Shown: piece after piece, positions 1-10,850 of the stretch
Layout: every line of letters starts with the position of its first letter
Numbering within the stretch: position 1 is the first letter of the stretch
Translations under genes and position numbers: made by a program
From: Hydractinia symbiolongicarpus
Taxonomy: Eukaryota; Cnidaria; Hydrozoa; Anthoathecata; Hydractiniidae
Assembly (NCBI RefSeq): GCF_029227915.1
Contig: NC_079875.1
Span: forward strand, 26,050,001 to 26,114,000
Reading direction: 5' to 3'
DNA: 64,000 nucleotides
The notes under the pieces: model-generated
Seen by the model: only the letters and a program-made list of their open reading frames with translations
The model's database searches: none
What the model was told of the DNA's origin: nothing

Positions 1-221
1 GATTCTTCAGAATCCATTAAATAACTATATACGCGTAGTAAGTTTGTTCGACGAACACTGTTTGCAACATTATTAATTCGTTTCAACACGGTTGTTGGCT
101 TATTCTGAAATTTACAAAATAAATAGTTAAAGCAATAACGACAATTTATGAATGCAATGAAGTAACAGTCTTACTTTCAGACTTTATGGTGCCATTCGTT
201 GTCGATAACCATATTAGTGAC

Positions 222-268
222 GGGTGTTCCTTACAGATGCAGGACCCCTGCATCTGTTAGGAACACCC
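222..268. repeat. Hairpin, 22-bp arms
   Basis: Arms 222-243 and 247-268 are inverted copies with one mismatch, separated by 3 bases (ACC). The stop codon of the minus-strand reading frame lies in the outer part of the hairpin. It could be a small foldback insertion or a template-switch palindrome. No precursor-like flanks are obvious. Confidence 0.8.
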
Positions 269-827
269 TTAACAGCTCCACATCTTCTGGATGCAATTGC
301 AGCATGCATTGAGGAAATTCGTTAATTGTCGGAACGGTATATTGCCCGTTACAAGCTTGACAACTTGTAATATTTTTGTCTTTGCTTTGGAAATGTTTAG
401 TAACAATTTTTCTCGACATAATGAGTTGCACCTAAAAATACAGTTAATTATCAGTACATATGTTGCATATATCAATTACCAATTACAGAAGTTTCAAAAA
501 AATTCTTCCTTTGACAAACGTTCCAACTTTTGTTTGATATCCATTGTTCTAAATCGTTAATGATTTGTTGGCATTTTGTCGAATCTAAAGTTATTATTTG
601 TTTTGTTGTCATCAATTACGAAAAATAAATCAGTAAAAGAATAAAGAAAAGTATGCTCCATACAACAAATTGAATTAAATTATTTTGTAACACTAACTTT
701 CTTTCGCATTTGTTAATAATCTTACCATTTGTAAAAACACATCCTAATCGTTCATTGTATGTTTTACGTTTTTCTATCTCTTCGTTTCGACGCGCAATCA
801 ATGCATTTGTATTTCTTTCACAATAAA
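231..827 (-). CDS. Partial three-exon gene, function unrecognised
   Basis: Three minus-strand exons fit together in phase: 827-726, 584-487 and 431-231, with the stop at 231-233. The donors are GTAAGA after 726 and GTAATT after 487; the acceptors end TTTAG before 584 and before 431. Junction phases are 1 and then 0, and the joined frame of about 133 codons stays open to the stop. The peptide begins with a charged, helix-like stretch (IARRNEEIEKRKTYNERLGC) and later has a SCQACNG pair of cysteines followed by PTINEFPQC and HPEDVELLRVFL. I do not recognise the family. No in-frame ATG lies in the first exon, so the 5' end is missing or further upstream, where a repeat begins at about 837. The final codons fall inside the hairpin at 222-268, so the natural C-terminus may have been altered. 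It could also be an old element fragment. Confidence 0.4.
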
Positions 828-836
828 CTTAATTTC

Positions 837-1170
837 CAAATATGGAAACGGCGTTATAGTTTTCCATTTATCGTTAATTATATAATACCAATGTGTATAT
901 AAATGGTTTTTCTTGCAATTTTACTTATTTGAAGATCTCCCGCCTTAAATTCACCTAAAATTTTCGGATTTTTATAGTTTTTAAAAATGTCCGAAGAGTA
1001 AGGTTAACGGTGTAATTACATTTTTTATGCGTTATTATGATTCATCTGGAAATATGAAAACGGCTTATAAGTTTTCATTTATCGTTTATTTTTTAATACC
1101 AATTTGTATATTACATGTTTTTTCAACCAATTTTATTTAGTTAAAAATCTTACGCTTTAAATTTATTTAA
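837..1170 (+). repeat. Pair of diverged direct repeats (~120 bp)
   Basis: Positions 837-956 and 1050-1170 are similar along their length. Shared blocks include ATATGGAAACGGC / ATATGAAAACGGC, then TTTTCCATTTATCGTT, AATACCAAT.TGTATAT, and a closing CTTAAATT stretch. The spacing is about 212 bp. No coding potential is seen. Confidence 0.6.
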
Positions 1171-1183
1171 AAAAAATGTCGAC

Positions 1184-2984
1184 TTTCCCAGTAAACACGA
1201 GACGTCTTAAGCACGTCTTAAAAATGTCTTTTGAAGACCAGATGAGACGTCTAAAAGCGTAACGTCTAAAGACGTCTTTGAGAAACGTAAAAAGACGTCT
1301 TTTTGCGACGTATTAAAGACGTTTTAAAGACGTTTTTGAGACGTTCCCGTAGGTACCCAAACGTCTTAAAGACGTCTTTATTTAGTCTCTTTCAAACGTT
1401 ATACTCAAATAATTTTAGCCTATGCGTATTAGGATTTTAGTAATTTTAATTCTGATGGAGATGTGACAAACCAAAACAAAAAAAGGGTTAAGAAAACGAT
1501 GATGAAGAATTTAATAGAAAATTTATATTTATATGATTTATATAAATAAACAGTTTAATAAGAATAAAATAATATCACATACAAGCTTTTATATAAGCAA
1601 CAACAACGAAGACAAAATGGTTACTTTCGGAAACTTTTCTTGTTCTAAAAGATGAATGTTCAATGAGCAACAAATAAGCAACAATCAAGCATTTGAAGCT
1701 GTTTTGGTTATAAAAAAAGCGTGCATGTATGACACAAAATATACAGTGTAATACTACAAAAGTAAAATTGTTGAGCATGAACAATAACAGTTAGTATCTT
1801 TGAAGGTTGTCTTGAACAACAGCGTCAATTTATTTTCGCCAATCACTAACACTTCGGTCTGAGCTCTGCTTGTAAAATATATCTGTCATATTGTGCACGT
1901 TGGATAATGGGTTTCTTCTTTGAAGATATATTCCAAACAACCCTTTAATAAAATGCATTTCAGTCATTACGCCAATATATAAAGTAGCTACTGTTTTTCT
2001 TCAATAACAAACTTTATAGGTCTAAAACTTTAGAACATGTGTAACGTGCAATTGAAGGGGAAGGGATAGTGAAGCTAAAACTAAGCATTTAAAGTATTAT
2101 TTTCCAAGTATTGATGAAAGCTCCCCTTGATTTCAAACTGGCTTAAAATAACTCGTAAACATAATCTGCCGCGTGAGGACCAAAAATCACAAATGTTTCT
2201 GCCCGAGAAAGTACAAAAAATATCTAAGATACTTACTTTTAATCAGCAAAATATTTTCTTTATTGTCCATTCATATCTCGGATAAATACAGCCTTTTTTG
2301 CTTTGCTATTTACTTGTTGTGTTATGGAGCACATTATTCCCTTAACTTCAAAAGTAAACGTCAAATGCAACATTTGTTGAAACAGAACGATGTTCTTTAC
2401 AAGTTTATTCTATGCGGTCATACGAACGCTGTTTTCATTGTAAAATGTATCCTTTTTTGGACAAATTTAATTCGAATTTTTGGCTACCTCTGTATATAAA
2501 ATTCTGAAATATCAAAACCTTTATTTCTACGCCAATAATTGCGAATGGGCAAAGAAATAACGTAGTTATTTGTTTCTTGTGAAATTATCTTTAAAACGAA
2601 AAGAATTGATGACATTCATTTCGAACGAGATTATACTTGTCTTACAGAGACCAAATAAAGACGTCTTTGAGACGTTTCTTTCGAACGAGATTTTACTGGT
2701 CTTACACAGACCAAATGAAGACGTCTTTCAGACGTTTCTTTAAAACGAGATATAACTGGTCTAACGGAGACCAAATAAAGACGTCTTTAAGACGCTTCTT
2801 TAAAACGAGATATAACTGGTCTAACGGAGACCAAATAAAAACGTCTTTAAGACGTTTCTTTTGAACGAGATTTTACTCGTCTTATAAAGACGTCTTTAAG
2901 ACGTCTTTTTCTGGTCGAGAGACGTTCGAACGAGCTAGGGACGAGAAAAGACGTCTTTAAGACGTCTTTGTGTTTACTGGGAAA
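1184..2984. mobile_element. DNA element with 15-bp inverted ends and AGACGTCTT subterminal repeats
   Basis: The left end TTTCCCAGTAAACAC (1184-1198) is the perfect inverse of the right end GTGTTTACTGGGAAA (2970-2984). Just inside each end lies a block full of AGACGTCTT palindromes (about 1198-1400 on the left and 2640-2970 on the right), a pattern typical of transposase-binding subterminal repeats. The 1.2 kb centre (1400-2630) has only short unsupported reading frames and no transposase, so the element looks non-autonomous. The right flank begins directly with satellite sequence (AAATGACAATT) and the left flank ends GTCGAC; in the satellite these two motifs are neighbours. The superfamily was not identified. 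Confidence 0.75.
2637..2876 (+). repeat. Four tandem 60-bp subterminal repeats
   Basis: Four units of exactly 60 bp follow each other. Each contains a GGTCT...AGACC inverted pair and an AAGACGTCTTT palindrome. The 75-codon frame running through them, with a repeating ADQIKTSLRRFF-like peptide, only reflects the period being a multiple of 3. These units form the right subterminal region of the 1184-2984 element. Confidence 0.85.
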
Positions 2985-3410
2985 TGACAATTCTCCTTTA
3001 TCAATACGTAAAATCACAATTATATGAGACTAGTCACTTTGAAATGCCTCGTTTATCAATTTTACGACTAAAATATACAGAACCTGAGACGAGGTTGTCG
3101 ACCCTAAATGACAATTATCCTTTATCAATTCGAAAAATCACAAATATATGAGACTAGTCTCATTGAAATGCCTCGTTTATCAATTTTGCGACTAAAAAAT
3201 GTAGAACCTGAAACGAGGTTGTCGACCCTAAATAACAATTATCCTGTATCGATACAAAAAGTCGCAAATATATAAGACACTCTTCTCTTTTAAATGCCTC
3301 GTTTATCAGTTTTACGGCTAAAATATATAAATCCTGAGACGAGGTTGTTGATCCTAAATGACAATTATCTTGCATGAATACGAAAAGTTGCGAAGCATTT
3401 CGCAAGTTGC
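2985..3410 (-). repeat. Satellite cluster, ~122-bp unit, minus orientation
   Basis: About three and a half units repeat at 124-126 bp. Each carries CCTCGTTTATCAATTTTACG, then CCTGAGACGAGGTTGTCGAC and CCTAAATGACAATTATC. These are the reverse complement of the unit in the large array at 19.1-21.3 kb. The cluster abuts the right end of the 1184-2984 element. Confidence 0.85.
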
Positions 3411-6400
3411 AAGCAAAATTAAACTATCCAATACTTTGTCCCTAGCGCTTCTTGTTTCTTTGGCGCTAACATCTTCCGAAATACATCAAAATTGAATATC
3501 ATATAGAAGAACCCTGGGGACGAGGTAGGAAAATGAACGCTCTGCGGAACAATTCAACAGTTTTTTTGCGAATAGACTGCGCGAGTATTTGATGTGCGTG
3601 GGATATTCTTTTCAAAATGTGCGAGAAAATTAGATTACGCGAAACTAACAAAAACGAATAACGCGTGTTAAAATTTTGTACCGCCTTTTCCCACAAAATG
3701 GTAAAAGTGAAGAGCGCAATACAAAATTACACTTTTAGCAGTATTTTGAAAGATATGTGATACATCGAGTTGTACAACCCGCAGAAGTTGGTCCTAACGT
3801 AACGATTTCGTAAATGACCTCACAACAAAACAGTATTTTTTTCACGTAAAAATACCGGCAGTAGAAGCCACAGAATCTGCTGGAACGAATTTCGAAAACT
3901 CACGGGAAACAATTAAAACAAAAACAAACAAATCAAAACAGTTTTTTAACTTTATCAAGATTTATTAAATAGCTTCAATTTTGGGCAGAAAAACAATAAC
4001 GGATTCGCCTTCTTTTCACCACACGCATTAGAAGATTACATCACTCACTCCCATTGTACACAATCTAAAAGAAAAAGAAAACATTTTCATATAGTGAAGC
4101 TTCCAGTGCCTTTAGGGGATGGCCAAGTCAATGGAATTGAAAGCACTGTTTTTCATCTTATAAATAATTAAGGCTAATTCGGAAAAGTATAAAAGAAAAA
4201 GCTAAACAATTTGGCAACTAATACTAATATTATATGCAAAGTTCCAACCATACCAACAATTTCCAAATCTGACAAAATCATTTAAGAAGTGTTTATTTTT
4301 TCAGGTTTTCATTGATGCAAGACCAAGGGAAATTAAATAAGTTCATTGTCCTTGACCCATTCAAAAACACATGCTTCTTATCATTCAGGTTTTTTTCAAC
4401 CAACATTAATGTAATCACCCAGAGGAAATTAAAATGTCTCTTGTCTGTGTTTTAAAATCTTGAATAAAATGGTAATTTTTACGCAAATAGTTTAAAAATA
4501 ATGAACTTTTTTATGTGGGTTCTTCTCAAACACACTTGGGCGGTAGCTTATTGTATACTGTACCATATTTTTACTACTTTGTACATCTATATATACATAT
4601 TAACTAGAATAATCCACTTTCCTTAAAAATATGCTTTTCGTTACTAAGAGTAGGGAGCACCCTTAATCACGTGTCCAAACTTTACAGAAAAATTTTTTTT
4701 CCGATTATAAGAATTTAATCGAGATTTAAGGGGTAGTACATTTCCCGTTCCATGTTACCTTTTCTGCTACTTCGGATTGATAAAGTTTGATATTATAAGT
4801 TACTTCAGTTTTACTAAAATCTTGTTAGAGAAGATGATGTAAATTTATTAGTTCCTAGGCCTAACTACCCATATACTTCTTTGTAAATCCTTGTATAATC
4901 GTATAAGTGTTGTTCGTCTCAGTTGAGTGTTGAGTGTTTAACTAGAACTTAAAATCTTGTTTGAGAACATTAGTACTACGTAAACACATATATTCTTGTT
5001 ATTTTACGGAGTCTGGATGATATCATAGATAAAGCGTTTGCCACCGTTTTGTTCCTCTTATAAACTTTACATTTCACTAAATTTCATTTTGTATTACACT
5101 ATCACTAGTTTCCTCTGAAAATAGTTTGATTTAAAAACCCAATTCAATTACGGCAAAAGTACACTAACGAATGAGAAAAAAGATCTATTCTGTATATTAC
5201 ATCAATAACTTCTCGTGACATAAAAAATATCTTTTAAATGAGTTGCATCTTAGTGGACGGGATTTGCAGTTGGTCAAATTAAAAAGTACTTCATTATTCA
5301 ATCATACCTATGAGAGAATCGATTTGATAATGGGAAAATCCACTTCCGTCTGACAACAGCGTATCCTATCCATGGTCTAATTGCATAATTTCTCACCTAA
5401 GAACAAATAATACACAGCAAGTATACACACAAGTATCTCTTTTCCAGCTTCTTCAATACCAGAATTTGTCACACTTAAGGAGAAGATGAGAGACTTGTTG
5501 CACACATTTCAATTGGACATTTGAAATTGATAAGGCGATTTTCTGATGCGGCCAATAAACATCCTAATAGCGACAGTTATAGAAAAGAGAAATAGGGATG
5601 TTGGACTTGTTGTGCCGGCCATGTACAACGCCATGACAGAAAACAAATTACATAATAATTCCCCTCGTTCCGGAAGAAGTCATATTTTTGTATTTGCTTA
5701 ACAATTTGCACAAGCAATGGCCTCAAAGGAATGCATAAAATATAGACGAACAAAGGAGGTATTTCGAAGTTGACGTCAATATTTTATTAAGTGTTAATAC
5801 TAATATTTCATTAAATAAACACCGTAGTCACCTGAATAAATCTTCAATCAAGAAGAAAATTATAAGAAAATCTAGAATAAATTCAGTAATGAAAGTCTAT
5901 CAATTTCTCCAAAAAGTGCACTTAATTTTGGAGGCAAAATTTATGATATAGCTTAGTTATCTTAATTACTTATTGTGTTATAAACGCAAATCCTGTCATA
6001 GCACTGTTTTTACAAGAACACACATACTGTATAATATTAAATACTGCGGTAGAATATGATACTTTATTGCGATGAATTTTTGCGTGAATTAAATTTCGCA
6101 ATTAAGGACATCCACGAAAATTAAGCATTTCGCGGAGATTTTTCTTTGCGGTTAGGCCATTTGCTAATATTTCGCGGGGACTAAATCTCGTGTTTTTGAC
6201 TATTTTTGATATTTTTGACTATTTTTTGAAATCTATTGTCGAAGAATCTAAAAAAAAAGCATTTACAAAGACGAATTCTATCCAGGGAAAGAGCTTTATG
6301 GCTCCACTTTTGATGTCGTAGGAAGCTCTTTTCCTCGTTTACAAAAACAATTAAAAAGAAGGGCTGGTAAAATGAATTTTGGACCGGCGTCTGAGGGCTC

Positions 6401-6590
6401 TAATTGGTTAAGGAGTAAAGTGACAGTATAATATATATATGTATAAATAACACAAAAAAAGTAGATGCTTTTGTAATCGATGAGTAGAGGTAGTTTATTT
6501 TGAAAGATACAATAGATTTTTATCTTATCATTTTTAATCGTTTTTTTTTTCTGATAAAAAACGATGACAAAAGAAGTAAGTGAAAGTAGT
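3411..6590. other. Non-coding stretch
   Basis: No gene is supported here. An AACCCTGGGGACGAGGT motif at about 3508-3524 resembles the end of a dispersed element. Around 6060-6200 there are several TTTCGCGG / TCGCGAA-type motifs shared with repeats at 6.6-7.9 and 43.7 kb. The 65-codon minus frame at 3499-3696 has no family resemblance. The rest is AT-rich sequence with no visible structure. Confidence 0.6.
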
Positions 6591-6599
6591 TTGTGGAAG

Positions 6600-8565
6600 T
6601 GGAGAATTCGACCATGAAAATTTTTCAGAAATTTTCTTATACAAAATTTAGCGGATCACACAATTATTTAAAAATTTCGCGGGTACAAAGCTTTTCGAAT
6701 TTACACGGTTATTATGCCGAAATCCGCGAAAATTATTTCCCACGAAATTTTTCCTAATAAACTACATTTTATTTATCTTATTGTTAAATAAAATTCAAAA
6801 TTTGGAAATAACACAATTTATTATACCTTTCTATGGAATTCTTTGCTAAAAGCTTTCTAGTTCTTGATTTTATATATCGTGAAAGATACTTTAAACACTT
6901 TCATGATTTGTTAGTTTTGCCTGATCGTTATCCGACTTTCAAGGGACCTACACTTCTGCCATCATTAATTAACATTACCATACGCCAAAAGGGACTATTT
7001 TATTCCCTTTAACAGATTTGTAAAATACGGATCACTATGTAGAAAATGCTGACGGAAATAAGCTAATTTTTTCCTTGATCAAGCATTACCTCGTTAAAAG
7101 AGGAAAGGCGCAAAGTGACATCGTCCTGCTTATTTTGGCCGGAGTATTATAGGCGAGGGTAATCAGCTTCCCTCATATTGGGTTGAAAGTCATACGTACG
7201 ACTATAATATTTACTAAGTTTTAATTAGACACATGCGTGCCAGATTTTTGTTCCCATACCTATAAGAGGCTTTGACATTGCCTATTACTCGAAACTACTC
7301 CTACATATCCCTATGAAATCCTTATAATCGAGAAAATATAATAACTCTTGTTAGGATTATCATTTGAACTTGAAACTTACAACACAAAGGGAATCATTCA
7401 ATATGCCAAACTAGCTAACCGTTAAGAGATTAATTCAGTATTCTCATAAGGGTATTAAATCACAAAAATATATTTTTTTGCAAAAATGTTTTTTGTTTAA
7501 TGGCATAATCTTAGATTGAATCTTATCTGCCCTATTTCTACCACTGTCTTCAGTGCATCCTGGATTTAACCGTGTTTCGTAAAAAAACATTATCAATTTT
7601 GTGCAAAATCATTTTGTTTATAAAGGACATGGGCGGCACTAGATCTCTTAGCCAGTAATTTTATGTAACGTCATTCTTTGCATAAAGCTGCAAATTAAAC
7701 CTGGCCACTTTTTTTTCAGAAATTTTCTTATACAAAATTTCGCAATTATGCAACATTGGGCAGGAACAAACCTTCTCGGATGGCTCTTACTTTTAATTTT
7801 AGAATTAATTTTGCGGATTATGCTGAAAATTAATTCCCGCGAAAAACACAATTTATTATATTTATTCTATGGAATTCTTTACTAATAGCTTTCTAGTTCT
7901 TGATTTTATATCATCTAAATTCAACAGAATATGTAAACGAAAATTGGCCGACTGAACTTCACCTTTTTCAAAAATTTACGGGACATTGCTTGATTTGTTA
8001 CTTTGTCGGTGTTGCCATCGTTAACCGACTTTCAAAATTATCATTTTGTTTTCAGGGACCTACTTCTGTCATCATTAATTAACATACACACGTTAACAGA
8101 TTTGTAAAATATGGCTCCGGACGAATTTCCAGAAAGAAAAATTCTATGTTTTTTTGCTGTGAACGCTATCTAGAACATGCTGACAGAAACAAGGTAATTC
8201 TTTTCTTTGTTATTACATTATTTTCAAGCTAAATTGGTTTAGCACTACCTTGTCACAAGAGGGAGGGTGCAAAGTGACATCCTCCGGCGTATTCTGGCGG
8301 GAGCATTGTAGGCGAGGGTAAGCAAATTCCCTCATATTGGGTTGAAAACTGTACGTACGGCTATGATACTTACTAAGTTTAAATATTTATCTATTAGACA
8401 CTTGCATGTCGCAGAGACTTTGATATTGCCTATTACTCGAAACTACCCCTAAATATCTCTATGAAATCCTTATAATCGGAAAATATAATAACTCTTGTTA
8501 GGATTATCATTAGAACTTGAAACTTCGTTTCATCAAGTAGAATCTTTCTGTATTTTGTGGACAAA
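6600..8565. repeat. Diverged tandem duplication, ~1.0-1.1 kb unit
   Basis: 6600-7460 and about 7700-8565 are two copies of the same unit. Shared landmarks in order are CAGAAATTTTCTTATACAAA, the block ending GCTTTCTAGTTCTTGATTT, ATCATTAATTAACAT, GGCGAGGGTAA with CCTCATATTGGGTTGAAA, and ATAATAACTCTTGTTAGGAT. Offsets drift from about 1045 to 1170 bp because of indels. The 3' third of each copy is also related to the TTAA-ended elements at 47.5-53.9 kb, so the duplicated unit contains an old copy of that element. No intact gene lies inside. Confidence 0.8.
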
Positions 8566-10319
8566 TGATTAATCCGATTTTTCGTCACAGAAAAAGTAAC
8601 ATGAGCAAAAATATATTGCTCCTATTTTGATCCTTTTTTACGTGTTTTTTACGCTTTAAATTAGAAAGGTTAAAAAACATTAAAAGGTTTCCTTCAAGAT
8701 GAGCATTCTTATTAAAAAACATGAGCTTCAATGAGTTTCCAATGTTTACAAAAGTTAAAGGGTTTGCGGTTTTTTGCACATGCTGTAGATAGAAAATATA
8801 AACAAAGAAAATTTAAAACATGACTGACTGAAAAAATGTGAAAAACACCAATAAGAACTAATAAGCAACAAAAAAAGTGAATATTTCCGACTATTTGAAT
8901 TTCCACAAAACACATTATTCTTAAAATATTCTTAAAATTTCGGATTTTGAGCCTCGATGATTCTTATAAAAGAAATTTGAATGAAAACAATGTGTAGACC
9001 AAAAGCGATAAAGCAACAATACCTTCCACCAATTTTAAATTATTTTACAATAGTCAACTCATTGGAAAAGCCTCTGGAAATGTCCAGAGGCTTTTCCAAT
9101 GAGATTTTAACAGTCAACGTAAGTAAAATTTATGTCTAAACAAGCCACAATTTCGATAACAATTAAATGTCAAGCCTACAGTGTGATATAACAATAGGCC
9201 TATTTCAATATCGCCTTTTCAAAGTCATCCGTGGTAGCGAAAAATCAAAACATTGCATGAAAACGAGGTTAGTTTAGATAATGTTCAGGACGCCAAGTTG
9301 TTTACTAGCTGTTCTGACCGTAGTTATCAACAAATGTTGGTTTTATAATGTTCAACTGCCGTATTGAAAGAGTCGCAGTGAATAAAAGTACATAGAGGGT
9401 ATTAATAGTGGTAGTGTGACAACAATTATGAATATTTATTGATATTAAGTGTATTCATGACAACTTTAATGTTGACTAGCTAGCTAGCTATAGCAAGCTA
9501 ACAAACGTCTTGTTTCTTGCTCCTCCAAAAAGTTTATATTCTATACTGTAAAATCTGAAATATTTACCTAGTTTACTGAAACTTCAAATAACTTATATAA
9601 TTATAATCTATATATATTATACTTATATTTTCATCCTAGCCAGATAATATAGGATGAATGTTATCGCTAGCTATGTGCACAGAGGTGAGATCTCTTAATT
9701 AGTGTCACACTTCCTTGCTAATATCCTTTCACATTCAGTATAAATTTATAATAAACATATTTTGGCTCATTGTTTTGGTTTGTCTGTTCAAGTTCATATT
9801 AGTATTGTAGGTGTATCATTTATTGAATATGTTCAAGAAGTGATAAACTACTGAACATGCTGCTGTTCTTACGAAAATGTTTTAGTCAAAGGTCACACAT
9901 TTTCATAAATAAAAATATTTAGTAGCTACAGTGTAGCTCCCTTCTTTAAGAAAATAGATTTAGGTTTCTCCTAAAATTGTTCTTATTCTCTTTGTGAAAA
10001 GAATAAAAAATGCCTATTGATTATTATTTGAATAAATGTTATGGGGGCCAAGATAATCACTGCAAGGTAATTTATTTCATTTATATTCATGAACTTATAA
10101 ATTATTTGAATTTATGAAGTCACGTGCGATTTGGATCATTATAACAAATTATGTTCATGTCACGCTTGAAAGAATTTGAATGGAAATAAAAACTATGAAT
10201 TTTTAAAAGAATAAAGTATTAAATACTCTAGGACTCTCCATCTAAGCCATGGCCCCTACTAGAAATAATAGACAGAGTATATCCTTCCATATTTATTAGG
10301 CTATTCATGTAAAATATGC
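8566..10319. other. Non-coding stretch
   Basis: No gene is supported. It contains the perfect hairpin at 9058-9103 and a short GCTA run at about 9478-9491. The overlapping minus frames at 8585-8915 are Phe/Leu-rich translations of AT-rich DNA and are not convincing. Confidence 0.6.
9058..9103. repeat. Perfect hairpin, 21-bp arms, 4-base loop
   Basis: Arms 9058-9078 and 9083-9103 are perfect inverse copies around the loop AATG. The arms are GC-richer than the surroundings (GCCTCTGGA core). Arms this short with no mismatch suggest a recent template-switch or foldback event; a small-RNA hairpin is possible but not shown. Confidence 0.9.
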
Positions 10320-10850
10320 ACATCTATCATCTTCGTTCAATTAACGGTCATATAACGAACGTACCGTTTGCACATTCAATAACCACTTTTCCCACACGTT
10401 CAAATAACGTTCCGCGTGTAACGTTCAAATGATGTTCCAAATTAACGTTCTAATAACGTCATTCCGTTGGTCTAAATACCGTTCAAATATCGTATCGCTT
10501 GCACATGTTTCTAAAACGTTTACTTTGAGTTTGTGTAAATAACGTTATAAAAGAGACGTTACAAAAACGTTTAATCGTATACTGTTTTAATAATGTCACA
10601 GTAATAACGTTAAAAATACGTCATTTAAGCGGTATTTAAAGAACGTTATTTTCATACCGTTTCAAAAACATTTAATTTATGTTTGTGTAGAAAACGTTGC
10701 AAAAGAAGCGTCATAAAAACGTTTTTTTTTAATGTTCAAACCAGAAACGTTAAAAAAGAAACGTTTAAATAACGTAATTTTTCGGTTCCGAACGTGGCAA
10801 CAAAAAAACACTTAAAAATAACGTTATAATAACGTTATGTGCCCACTGGG
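10320..10850. mobile_element. AACGTT-rich transposon fragment ending in CACTGGG
   Basis: About 530 bp is peppered with AACGTT/ATAACGTTAT palindromes and half-sites, ending in GTGCCCACTGGG at 10839-10850. This design, a short palindrome iterated inside a terminus of CCCAGT...ACTGGG type, matches the element at 1184-2984 with a different palindrome. No matching left terminus CCCAGTGGGCAC was found, so the copy looks 5'-truncated. No reading frame is present. Confidence 0.6.

Noticed and set aside
2637-2864. 75-codon frame with a repeating DQIKTSLRRFF peptide
   Set aside because: The 60-bp subterminal tandem repeat is divisible by three, so an open repeated peptide is expected without selection.
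3160-3405. 81-codon minus frame
   Set aside because: It is the same satellite in the opposite orientation.
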